NCBI GenBank assembly: GCA_002336115.1
Contig: DDEN01000013.1
Span: 1-17,971, forward strand
From: Chitinophagaceae bacterium UBA1953
GTDB taxonomy: Bacteria > Bacteroidota > Bacteroidia > Chitinophagales > Chitinophagaceae
DNA length: 17,971 nucleotides
Reading direction: 5' to 3'
In this document: positions 1 through 6,778 of the stretch, in pieces
Layout: each line of letters starts with the position of its first letter
How positions within the stretch are numbered: position 1 is the first letter of the stretch
Notes under the pieces: model-generated
Seen by the model: only the letters and a program-made list of their open reading frames with translations
Told to the model about the DNA's origin: nothing
Databases searched by the model: none
Program-made: the position numbers and the translations under genes

Positions 1-130
1 TATCAAAGTCATCCATGGCAAAAATATAGTTTCTGCAAAATTCACACTTTTATCCCTTCTTTAAAACTGTTAAACGTGATCATCAATTACCTCGGGTTTG
101 AGGATCACGCTTTTTACTAAAATTTTGTTA
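1..130. other. Left-edge region, possible end of an upstream gene
   Basis: No complete gene fits here. On the plus strand the frame starting at base 2 is open to a TAA at 62-64, and a terminator-like hairpin follows 10 bases later. This is consistent with the last 20 codons of a gene that begins outside the window (C-terminus ending FTLLSLL). The piece is too short to identify. The frame starting at base 1 is also open, to position 120, but it runs through the hairpin, so I prefer the shorter reading. On the minus strand a TATTTTTG box (26-19) sits just before an ATG at 16-14. The spacing is too short for a normal promoter plus leader, so I do not call a gene there. Confidence 0.25.
75..115 (+). 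terminator. Putative rho-independent terminator at left edge
   Basis: CGTGATC (75-81) pairs with GATCACG (103-109), and CTTTTT follows directly. The loop can form a second short stem, CCTC/GAGG (90-93/100-103), which competes for one base with the outer stem. It would end transcription coming from the left and so separate the upstream gene from the 267-689 gene. The long loop lowers confidence. Confidence 0.45.
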
Positions 131-161
131 TTGTTTTCAGTTTGCATTTGATATATATTTG
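131..161 (+). promoter_or_regulatory. Bacteroidota-type promoter for the 267-689 gene
   Basis: TATATTTG at 154-161 matches the Bacteroidota -7 consensus TAnnTTTG. TTG at 131-133 lies 20 bases upstream, the spacing expected for the -33 element. The inferred transcript start near 167 leaves a leader of about 100 bases before the ATG at 267. Confidence 0.5.
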
Positions 162-266
162 TGTTTGTGATTCATATTTGAATTTACAGGGCCAATATAC
201 AACGGAATACAACAAAAACAACATAATATTGTAGTTATTAACAATTATTTTTAACCGAATTGGTAA

Positions 267-689
267 ATGGCTGATTACGTACGCAATAAATATCCTAACG
301 ACCATAAAATAATTTATATTTTGAAGTTGAAAGAAGATAAAACTATTGCAGATAAGCTGTTTTTGAGATGGCTGAGCAGTGGATATCCATCATACAAGGA
401 TGACACGAACCTTAAAATTGATTTGATGAATGATGGCTATATAGTAAATGTTAATGCATCGGATTCAATACAAGATGAATCAGGGAATTGGGTTATAAGT
501 CGAAACGGATTAAGCGAAAAGCTTAAGGTAACTCCAATAGGTTGTAAAGCAGTAAACAGCACAGAATTAAGGTCTGAGAAATATGATTATGTTATAACCA
601 AACTTCCTAATTGGGTTGCAATCCTGATAAGCATAATAGCACTGTTAATTTCAATATTTCAGCCGTTAATGCTGTGGTTCCACAGATAA
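267..689 (+). CDS. Hypothetical tail-anchored protein, winged-helix-like N-terminus
   Basis: This 140-residue protein is of unrecognised family. The start is well fixed because an in-frame TAA (264-266) immediately precedes the ATG. Residues 25-105 are soluble and charged. The helix LFLRWLSSGYP followed later by LKVTPIGCKAV resembles the recognition helix and wing of winged-helix domains; this is inference from the pattern only. Residues 115-138 form one hydrophobic helix ending in WFHR, so the protein is probably C-terminally anchored in the inner membrane with its soluble part in the cytoplasm. It has its own promoter upstream and is followed by 100 bases without a clear promoter before the next gene. 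It may be an accessory-element gene like its neighbours; no enzymatic motif is visible. Confidence 0.6.
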   Translation: MADYVRNKYPNDHKIIYILKLKEDKTIADKLFLRWLSSGYPSYKDDTNLKIDLMNDGYIVNVNASDSIQDESGNWVISRNGLSEKLKVTPIGCKAVNSTELRSEKYDYVITKLPNWVAILISIIALLISIFQPLMLWFHR

Positions 690-789
690 TAGAAATGCAC
701 ACTGCAATCCATGTAACTGCAATAATAACGGCTTTTTGGTCATTGCGCTAATCAAATAGCTTCATAATTGATTTTTTTGACAAAGATAG

Positions 790-1248
790 ATGAAAAAGAA
801 AGAAAATACTACGCAAAACGACATAAAGTATCATTATCTAAATGATTTGCTAACCCATTTAAGTCTGCGTCCAATCCATTTTGCAAAAGAATTAGGATTT
901 GATAGAGCCGATAACATATATCATGTTTTAAATGGACGAAATGGAATAAGTAAGGATTTGGCAGAGATTATCATTAAGGTATATCCCGATGTAAATTACA
1001 GTTGGCTTTTAACCGGTAATGGCAATATGTTGAATTCGATTAACAAAGAAGATGCGAAAGATAATTTAGTTAACGATAACAGAACTGGATATACACCACT
1101 TTCGAAGGATGAGCGTATCGACAGGTTGATACTACAGAATGAAAAATTGATTGCTCTGATGGAGCTTACCTCGATAACGATTAAAAACTTGTCATATGCA
1201 GTAACAGGTGTACGCGAGCCAAAAAATGCTGGTGGCAAGGCTTCCTGA
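790..1248 (+). CDS. Phage-repressor-like HTH protein without peptidase domain
   Basis: This 152-residue protein carries a helix-turn-helix of the CI/XRE type at about residues 12-80. The segment HFAKELGFDRADNIYHVLNG is the HTH, and NYSWLLTGNGNML is the hallmark tail of Bacteroidota phage-repressor-like domains. In full-length relatives this domain is followed by an S24/LexA-like self-cleaving peptidase. Here only a short linker and an amphipathic helix (about residues 110-145, DERIDRLILQNEKLIALMEL) follow, which may dimerise. It likely binds DNA as a regulator of neighbouring genes or of an element. I see no TAnnTTTG box just upstream, and the start ATG follows a T-rich stretch (769-780). Confidence 0.75.
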   Translation: MKKKENTTQNDIKYHYLNDLLTHLSLRPIHFAKELGFDRADNIYHVLNGRNGISKDLAEIIIKVYPDVNYSWLLTGNGNMLNSINKEDAKDNLVNDNRTGYTPLSKDERIDRLILQNEKLIALMELTSITIKNLSYAVTGVREPKNAGGKAS

Positions 1249-1327
1249 AGGTTGTTCACAGAAACCTTGCCCTTACTCCTAGTGCTAGAATTGATAGTAT
1301 GTTAATTGATAAAAAATATCTAACAAT

Positions 1328-1888
1328 ATGGAAGAAAAGATCAAGTGTCCAAAGTGTGGATCAGAGCAATTAACTGCTAATAAACACGGGTTTAGCCTGA
1401 GGAAGGCTGCTGCCGGATTTGTGCTCTCCGGCGGTGTTGGACTGGTTGCCGGCGCACATGGGAGCAATAAGATTGACATCACATGTTTGAAATGTGGATT
1501 TAAGTTTAAGCCAGGTGAGGGAAAGGTTACTTCGCAAACAACCCCAACTTATACATCACCATCGAAACCCGTGTTGGATGATTATCAATTAAAAGCAATT
1601 GAAGCCAATACCGTTTCATTGTTGCGGACCAAAAGTTTGAGTGCTGCACTAAAATATTACATGGACTCTACGGGATCAGCAGCAATGAACTCGTCAGATA
1701 AGGTATGGTTATTGGCCGAACAGAATGATTTGATCTTGCCAAAATATAGTACAATGATGGCATATAAAAAAGGGGATGAGCTCGAAATGCGTGCAGCAGA
1801 GAAGAAGAGTGGTCAGACCCTTACTATTTTAACAGTTGTTGTTATTGTTGTAATAATTGGAACAATTTTATTTCTGAGCTTCGCATGA
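1328..1888 (+). CDS. Zinc-ribbon protein with C-terminal membrane helix
   Basis: This 186-residue protein has a CxxC pair at Cys7/Cys10 and a second at Cys53/Cys56 (CLKCGFKF), forming a zinc ribbon. The cysteine pairs are separated by a glycine- and alanine-rich hydrophobic stretch (residues 27-46) ending in GSNKI, a layout seen in many small uncharacterised zinc-ribbon proteins. Residues 67-160 are a polar linker and helical region. Residues 164-186 are one very hydrophobic helix at the extreme C-terminus, so a tail anchor in the inner membrane is likely. The stop codon overlaps the next start (ATGA at 1885-1888), so the downstream HTH protein is probably translated by coupling. Function is unknown; a sensor, scaffold or chaperone-like role is only inference. 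Confidence 0.7.
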   Translation: MEEKIKCPKCGSEQLTANKHGFSLRKAAAGFVLSGGVGLVAGAHGSNKIDITCLKCGFKFKPGEGKVTSQTTPTYTSPSKPVLDDYQLKAIEANTVSLLRTKSLSAALKYYMDSTGSAAMNSSDKVWLLAEQNDLILPKYSTMMAYKKGDELEMRAAEKKSGQTLTILTVVVIVVIIGTILFLSFA

Positions 1889-2142
1889 CACACACAAAAT
1901 CAATTCAGATAAACACACGTTTCTTTGCTGCAATAGATGCCTTGAAGCAAACCGGGAAAATTGCGACAAAGAAAGAGTTTTGTATTAAATACAACATCGA
2001 CCCTGGGAATTTAAACAGGCTAAAGAGGGAACCCCAGAGGCATTTCGAATTAGCATACCTGGCCTATTTGGTTGAAGGTTTTGGAATTTCAGCTGAATGG
2101 CTGCTGACGGGGAGAGGGGAAATGAAAGAGCAAAATAATTAG
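1885..2142 (+). CDS. Small HTH regulator coupled to zinc-ribbon gene
   Basis: This 85-residue protein is almost entirely one helix-turn-helix domain. The N-terminus (FFAAIDALKQTGKIATKKEF) is followed by the recognition region KYNIDPGNLNRLKREPQR and the AEWLLTGRGEMK tail typical of Bacteroidota phage-repressor-like regulators. There is no room for an oligomerisation or peptidase domain. The start overlaps the stop of the zinc-ribbon gene by four bases, implying translational coupling and a joint role. It is the second such HTH protein within 1.1 kb, distinct in sequence from the one at 790. It probably regulates this gene set, for example by autorepression; no operator repeat is obvious by eye. 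Confidence 0.75.
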   Translation: MTHTKSIQINTRFFAAIDALKQTGKIATKKEFCIKYNIDPGNLNRLKREPQRHFELAYLAYLVEGFGISAEWLLTGRGEMKEQNN

Positions 2143-2191
2143 CATACCGCATAGAATTATTAAATATATTATTAACTAATTCAACAATACC

Positions 2192-3139
2192 ATGGCACAT
2201 GAAGTAAGATTGGAGGTTTATACTCTAAAGGTAAGAAAACAGCGTGATGATTTGGCTGTTCGCCTTGATACATTTTTGGATACCACAGATTTTTTAGATT
2301 TTTTCCGAGTCTATATCAAGTCGTTTGATAACAAATTATCGATAAACGAGTCTCAGCAAAAGTCAATTCAATTCAAAGAATCCTCTGTTCGGGTTTTATC
2401 AGAACAAAGAATAATCAGTGGAGTAATTGAAAGTGGAGATTATGGAATTGAGAGTAATATCGTCAACATCAACACCGGAACTATCAAGTATCATAAGACA
2501 AATGAAGATGCAGACATTAAGCCATTTTATTTCCTGTTTCACTTACCGCGAGAGTCTGACAAGGCTTTTGTTATTCTTCAGCGTATAGGTATTTATGGTA
2601 TCAATGGCGTTTTCAAAAACCATTTGGAAGCGTTCTTTAAACAGCGATATGATCAATATTTGATTGAATTATCTCCCTTTGTTTCGAGACAGCTTGCGAA
2701 ATCATTTATTGAAAATGGCGCTATTAGAGAATTGACCCTCCGTAGGTACAACTTGCCCAGCGACATAACAGATAAATTAGGCCTTGTTGGTCATTCTGAG
2801 GATATTTTGTCTGTTGAGCTTAGGATAACAGCCAAACAAAAACATTCCTTGCCGTATAACACTAAGGTGCAAAAATTCATCAAAAATAGGAATGTTGCTA
2901 TGTTCGACTTGAAAGAGCTTCGCAATTTGGGGTTCGACGGTGAACATAAATCATCAATCAAAGTTACACTTGGTAAAAATACTCGAACTGTTGATCTTTC
3001 AGAGACCGGACAAATAAGGCCGTATTATGACATCAACGCTGAAGTTGAAAAAGATAGTACTGGACATCCGATCTTTGAAAGTATAAATCAAATTGCAATT
3101 GGATTGATAAATGATTTAATTTCGGAAATTAAAAAATGA
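2192..3139 (+). CDS. Hypothetical 315-residue soluble protein, possible defence effector
   Basis: I do not recognise the family with certainty. The protein has no signal peptide and no membrane helix. The N-terminal part (1-120) looks beta-rich. At about 120-155 the segment PFYFLFHLPRESDKAFVILQ, followed by a GING motif and an amphipathic helix (FKNHLEAFFKQRY), looks like a structural core. At about 175-200 IRELTLRRYNLPSDITDKLG follows, and residues 230-300 are again beta-rich. No nuclease, ATPase, NTPase or protease motif stands out. The next gene, a four-helix membrane protein, starts only four bases after the stop, so the two are very likely one functional unit. A soluble protein paired with a small membrane protein next to HTH regulators is a layout common in anti-phage and toxin modules, but that role here is inference. 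Confidence 0.6.
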   Translation: MAHEVRLEVYTLKVRKQRDDLAVRLDTFLDTTDFLDFFRVYIKSFDNKLSINESQQKSIQFKESSVRVLSEQRIISGVIESGDYGIESNIVNINTGTIKYHKTNEDADIKPFYFLFHLPRESDKAFVILQRIGIYGINGVFKNHLEAFFKQRYDQYLIELSPFVSRQLAKSFIENGAIRELTLRRYNLPSDITDKLGLVGHSEDILSVELRITAKQKHSLPYNTKVQKFIKNRNVAMFDLKELRNLGFDGEHKSSIKVTLGKNTRTVDLSETGQIRPYYDINAEVEKDSTGHPIFESINQIAIGLINDLISEIKK

Positions 3140-3143
3140 AGTC

Positions 3144-3647
3144 ATGTTAACAAAAATCAATCTCTCGAATATACTTACCAGTCATTTGGATACACTTAAA
3201 AATGACAACACTGGTAAAGCCGATTTTGATGATTACTTAACATTTTTAATCATTCCTCTGATTGTGTCAGTCGTCCTTATTGGGTTTAAACTTTATTTGA
3301 AAGAAGCAGCTGTAAGCTTAATAATCGCAATTTTAGCTATCATTGTAGGATTGCTTTTTAATGTAATTGTTATAATCTTTGATATCATAAAGCGCGACAA
3401 CACGCAGAAAATTAAGAACAAAATTTTAGAACAATTACTGTCGAATATTTCCTACACCATCCTAATTTCGATAATTTCAATATTGCTAAGTATCTCAACC
3501 TACTTGGATTTTCAAATAATAAAAATAGTAAGCAACTTCCTGGTGTATTTCGCATTGAGCCACTATCTAATGACAGTGTTAATGATTTTGAAGAGGATGT
3601 ATGCCTTATTTAGTGATGAAATCAAAGTAATAGGTAACACAAAATAG
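3144..3647 (+). CDS. Hypothetical four-helix membrane protein, partner of 2192-3139
   Basis: This 167-residue protein has four predicted membrane helices at about residues 32-52, 55-79, 100-118 and 126-148. A basic loop between helices 2 and 3 (residues 80-99, DIIKRDNTQKIKNKIL) and a basic C-terminus suggest both ends and this loop face the cytoplasm. The hydrophilic N-terminal 30 residues are cytoplasmic by the same reasoning. There is no pore, transporter or enzyme signature. The four-base gap to the upstream stop indicates an operon and probably a complex with the 315-residue protein. The size and topology resemble membrane subunits of two-gene defence systems such as KwaA of Kiwa, but I cannot show homology and the partner does not look like KwaB. 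Confidence 0.6.
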   Translation: MLTKINLSNILTSHLDTLKNDNTGKADFDDYLTFLIIPLIVSVVLIGFKLYLKEAAVSLIIAILAIIVGLLFNVIVIIFDIIKRDNTQKIKNKILEQLLSNISYTILISIISILLSISTYLDFQIIKIVSNFLVYFALSHYLMTVLMILKRMYALFSDEIKVIGNTK

Positions 3648-3705
3648 GTGGATAAACTTTAGCCGAATTTATTAAAAGTTCCTAAATCCGTTCCTGCATA
3701 AAATG

Positions 3706-3740
3706 AAAAACCCTCTGTTATCAATCGATACAGAGGGTTT
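3706..3740 (-). terminator. Terminator of tRNA-Leu
   Basis: An 11-bp perfect inverted repeat, AAACCCTCTGT (3708-3718) and ACAGAGGGTTT (3730-3740), has an 11-base loop. On the minus strand it is followed by more Us (TTTTTC). It lies five bases beyond the tRNA-Leu 3' end and also marks the boundary with the accessory genes to the left. Confidence 0.85.
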
Positions 3741-3744
3741 GGTG

Positions 3745-3829
3745 TACCCGAAGCCGGAATCGAACCGGCACGGCCGCAATGGCCAAAGGATTTTAAGTCC
3801 TTCGTGTCTACCTATTTCACCATTCGGGC
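3745..3829 (-). tRNA. tRNA-Leu (UAA anticodon)
   Basis: This 85-base class II tRNA is read on the minus strand. The acceptor stem GCCCGAA (5' end at 3829) pairs with TTCGGGT, with one G-U pair, then discriminator A73 at 3745. The anticodon loop is CTTAAAA in an AAGGA/TCCTT stem, giving anticodon TAA, which reads UUA leucine codons. The long variable arm GGCC-ATTG-CGGCC and the T arm CCGGTTCGATTCCGG are intact. CCA is not encoded. Its 3' end faces the accessory gene segment, the normal side for integration of mobile elements. No promoter box is seen directly upstream; a terminator-like hairpin lies between it and tRNA-Gly. Confidence 0.95.
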
Positions 3830-3833
3830 GCCT

Positions 3834-3868
3834 GAAAAAAAACCTCCGTGTAATTTACAGGAGGTCTT
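3834..3868 (-). terminator. Strong hairpin between tRNA-Gly and tRNA-Leu
   Basis: On the minus strand ACCTCC (3865-3860) pairs with GGAGGT (3847-3842). An inner TGTA/TACA stem and a single bulged base lie inside it, and an 8-base U run follows (3842-3835). It has all the marks of an intrinsic terminator for tRNA-Gly, yet it sits only about five bases upstream of tRNA-Leu. Confidence 0.75.
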
Positions 3869-3875
3869 TTGGCTG

Positions 3876-3948
<73 letters not shown>

Positions 3949-3970
3949 AGTGTTGTCCGTAATGGGAGTG

Positions 3971-4000
3971 CAAATATACACACATTTTCTAAACTGAAAA
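3971..4000 (-). promoter_or_regulatory. Promoter of the tRNA genes
   Basis: On the minus strand TATATTTG (3978-3971) matches TAnnTTTG, with a TTTT 18 bases upstream (4000-3997) as a weak -33 element. The start of transcription would be near 3965, about 17 bases before tRNA-Gly. It sits in the gap after the mutS stop codon. Confidence 0.65.
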
Positions 4001-4006
4001 ATTTCT

Positions 4007-6646
4007 CTAATATTTTTTTAGTAAATTTTTAATCTCATTTAGTTTCATCAAGGCTTCAACCGGGGTTAAGGTGTTAATATCCAAACGCATAATATCATCG
4101 CGGATGCGTTCCAATAATGGATCATCGAGTTGAAAAAAACTTAGTTGAATTTCTTCTCCTTTTTTCTCCTTTCTGGCCGAACTTATCTTATCGTCCTGGT
4201 CGTCAGTAACATGCTTTTCCTCAAGCTGGGCAAGTATATTTGTGGCCCTTTGCAGCACGGAGCCTGGCATACCGGCCATTCGTGCCACATGTATGCCGAA
4301 ACTATGTTCACTTCCACCCGGTGTGAGCTTCCGCAGGAAAATAACCTTCTTGCCGATTTCCTTCACCGCAACGTGATAATTGCGGATACGCGGTTTACTG
4401 CCGGCCATTTCATTGAGTTCGTGGTAATGTGTTGCAAAAAGCACCTTGGCCCGGTACAGCGGGTGATCGTGCAGGTATTCGGCAATTGCCCTGGCTATCG
4501 AAATACCATCATAAGTACTTGTGCCGCGACCTATTTCATCGAGCAGTATCAAACTCCGGTTCGAGATATTATTCAGGATACTTGCCGTTTCATTCATCTC
4601 AACCATAAATGTGGATTCACCCGACGTAATATTGTCTGATGCACCCACACGCGTAAATATTTTGTCAACCATACCTATCCTGGCCGCATCTGCAGGTACA
4701 AAACTACCGATCTGCGCCATCAGAACAATCAGGGCAGTTTGGCGCAGCAGGGCCGATTTTCCTGACATGTTTGGTCCGGTTAATATGATAATCTGCTGGT
4801 CATCATTATCGAGCAGTACATCATTGGCTACATATTCTTCGCCAGCAGGTAAATGTTTCTCAATAACAGGATGTCGGCCATTTTTTATTTCGATGGTAAA
4901 TGAGTCGTTCAGTTGTGGTTTCACATACCTGTTAGTTCGGGCCGCAAGCGCAAACGAATGCAGGCAGTCGAGCCTGGCAATAAGCTGGGCATTGAGCTGC
5001 ACGGGCTGAACATACTCTGATAGTTGCAGAACTAACTCATTGTAGAGTTTGTTTTCGATATCAAAAATCTTTTCTTCAGCACCCAGTATCTTCTGCTCAT
5101 ATTCCTTCAGTTCTTCAGTTATATAACGCTCAGCATTCACCAGGGTTTGTTTGCGCGTCCAATCAGCCGGAACTTTATCTTTGTGCGAATTGGTTACTTC
5201 GAGATAGTAACCAAACACATTATTGAAACTTACTTTGAGTGATGTAATTCCGGTGCGTTCAATTTCGCGTTGCTGTAATTTAAGCAGGTAATCTTTCCCG
5301 CTGAAAGCCAGGTTGCGCAGCTCATCCAGTTCTGCCGACACACCAGGCGCAATTACCTGTCCTTTCGATACCATGGTGGGAGGATCGTCCTGTATCGTTT
5401 TCCCTATTTTATCAGCAACAAGCTGGCAGGGATTAATCTGATCAGCCAGGTGGTTCAGGGGTTTGTGTGAAGCAGCCAGACAAGCAGTTTTTATGGGGAC
5501 CAGGGCCTGTAATGCCCGGCGTATCTGCAAAACCTCCCTGGGATTAATCCTGCCCACGGCTACCTTGGAAATAAGTCGCTCCAGGTCACCAATGGTTTTG
5601 ATATGTTGCTCAATTTCACCGGTAAACGAATCGTTTTGAAGAAAATAGTCTACGATTTCGAGTCGTTCGGAAACCGGCAAGCGGTCTTTTAAGGGAAGCA
5701 GTATCCAACGCCTGAGCAGGCGGGCGCCCATAGGTGAGATAGTATGGTCAATGGTCGAAAGTAAGGTGTTGGCATTTTCGTTTGGCGAATGTAACAATTC
5801 CAGGTTCCTCACCGTAAATTTATCGAGCCACACAAAATGATCTTCTTCAATACGCGATATTTTACAGATATGCTGAACTTTATCGTGTTGTGTTTCCGAG
5901 AGATAATACAAAGCAATTCCTGCTGCGATAATTCCGTTTTCGAGTTCGCTGATACCAAAACCTTTCAGGGTTGCAGTGCCGAATTGCTTGAGCAGTAATT
6001 CTTTCGAAAATTCAAGAGTGAAAACCCATTCATCGAAATATGAGAAATAGTACTTGTCGCCAAAGGTCTCGACAAATTGTTGCCTTTTGTTTTTCTGAAC
6101 AATAACTTCCGAAGGCCTGAAGGTTTGAAGCAGTTTTTCGATATACTCATTAGAGCCCTGGGCCAGCAGAAACTCACCGGTTGAAATGTCGAGAAATGCT
6201 ATGCCTGACGACTTTGGAAGCAGGTGAATACATGCCAGGAAATTGTTTTCCTTGTTTTCAAGAATTTTATCGTTATATGAAACACCGGGTGTCACCAGTT
6301 CAGTAACTCCTCGTTTCACAATGGTTTTGGTCAGTTTTGGGTCTTCAAGCTGATCGCAGATGGCAACCCTGTACCCGGCACGGACAAGTTTGGGGAGGTA
6401 CGTATCAAGTGAATGGTGCGGAAAACCGGCAAGTTCCATGTACGCTGCAGCACCGTTGGCCCGTCGGGTAAGTATAATACCCAGAATCTCCGAAGTTTTT
6501 ATTGCATCAGCACCGAATGTTTCATAAAAATCACCCACCCTGAACAACAGCAATGCATCCGGATATTTAGCCTTGATGGTATTGTATTGCTTCATGAGCG
6601 GAGTTACTGTACTGTCCTCCTTGTCTTTTTCTTTGCCCTTTGCCAC
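4007..6646 (-). CDS. mutS: DNA mismatch repair ATPase MutS
   Basis: This 879-residue MutS1 recognises base mismatches and small loops and starts repair with MutL. The N-terminal mismatch-binding domain carries the Phe-x-Glu motif at F40/E42 (GDFYETF), which wedges into the mismatch. Connector, core and clamp domains follow. The ATPase has Walker A GPNMSGKS at 624-631, the segment TFMVEMNETA, Walker B with D703/E704 (LILLDEIGRGTSTYDG) and FATHYHEL. The C-terminus ends with the helical tail TPVEALMKLNEIKNLL. Length and motifs are normal and the gene is intact. The start ATG lies about 20 bases after a TATATTTG promoter box, supporting this choice. It is divergent from the SpoU methyltransferase gene; mutL is not in the window. 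Confidence 0.97.
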   Translation of the reverse strand: MAKGKEKDKEDSTVTPLMKQYNTIKAKYPDALLLFRVGDFYETFGADAIKTSEILGIILTRRANGAAAYMELAGFPHHSLDTYLPKLVRAGYRVAICDQLEDPKLTKTIVKRGVTELVTPGVSYNDKILENKENNFLACIHLLPKSSGIAFLDISTGEFLLAQGSNEYIEKLLQTFRPSEVIVQKNKRQQFVETFGDKYYFSYFDEWVFTLEFSKELLLKQFGTATLKGFGISELENGIIAAGIALYYLSETQHDKVQHICKISRIEEDHFVWLDKFTVRNLELLHSPNENANTLLSTIDHTISPMGARLLRRWILLPLKDRLPVSERLEIVDYFLQNDSFTGEIEQHIKTIGDLERLISKVAVGRINPREVLQIRRALQALVPIKTACLAASHKPLNHLADQINPCQLVADKIGKTIQDDPPTMVSKGQVIAPGVSAELDELRNLAFSGKDYLLKLQQREIERTGITSLKVSFNNVFGYYLEVTNSHKDKVPADWTRKQTLVNAERYITEELKEYEQKILGAEEKIFDIENKLYNELVLQLSEYVQPVQLNAQLIARLDCLHSFALAARTNRYVKPQLNDSFTIEIKNGRHPVIEKHLPAGEEYVANDVLLDNDDQQIIILTGPNMSGKSALLRQTALIVLMAQIGSFVPADAARIGMVDKIFTRVGASDNITSGESTFMVEMNETASILNNISNRSLILLDEIGRGTSTYDGISIARAIAEYLHDHPLYRAKVLFATHYHELNEMAGSKPRIRNYHVAVKEIGKKVIFLRKLTPGGSEHSFGIHVARMAGMPGSVLQRATNILAQLEEKHVTDDQDDKISSARKEKKGEEIQLSFFQLDDPLLERIRDDIMRLDINTLTPVEALMKLNEIKNLLKKY

Positions 6647-6670
6647 TTACCGGTATTTAAAATTTAATGG

Positions 6671-6678
6671 CAAATATA
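6671..6678 (-). promoter_or_regulatory. mutS -7 promoter box
   Basis: On the minus strand TATATTTG matches TAnnTTTG. Transcription would begin near 6665, leaving about 20 bases of leader before the mutS ATG. No good -33 TTG is visible at the expected spacing. Confidence 0.55.
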
Positions 6679-6753
6679 GGGTTATTGATCAGCATTTTTC
6701 GTAACGCAGGCATGGTGTTGATAAATTTTGCGCCCCAAGGAAACCGAAAATCT

Positions 6754-6761
6754 TATTTTTG
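6754..6761 (+). promoter_or_regulatory. RNA methyltransferase -7 promoter box
   Basis: TATTTTTG matches TAnnTTTG and lies 17 bases before the ATG at 6779. Because the box is downstream of the upstream in-frame TTG at 6728, it argues that the true start is 6779. A TTG at 6728-6730 is a possible -33 element, though the 23-base spacer is long. Confidence 0.55.
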
Positions 6762-6778
6762 CTCTAAAATTTAATAGT

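Noticed and set aside
1..26. Minus-strand gene starting at ATG 16 with TATTTTTG just upstream
   Set aside because: The box is only two bases from the ATG, no -33 element is at the right distance, and only five codons are visible.
117..305. Minus-strand 62-codon open frame at the left edge
   Set aside because: It overlaps the promoter and start of the 267-689 gene and has biased, low-complexity composition.
3144..3647. Naming the 2192-3647 pair as the Kiwa defence system
   Set aside because: Topology and sizes are similar, but gene order is reversed relative to kwaA-kwaB and the soluble protein does not show the DUF4868 pattern I know.
4145..5009. Long plus-strand open frames inside mutS
   Set aside because: They run antisense through conserved MutS codons and encode no recognisable domain.
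6728..6778. Upstream TTG start for the RNA methyltransferase
   Set aside because: The TATTTTTG promoter box lies downstream of it, and the conserved family N-terminus begins at the ATG at 6779.
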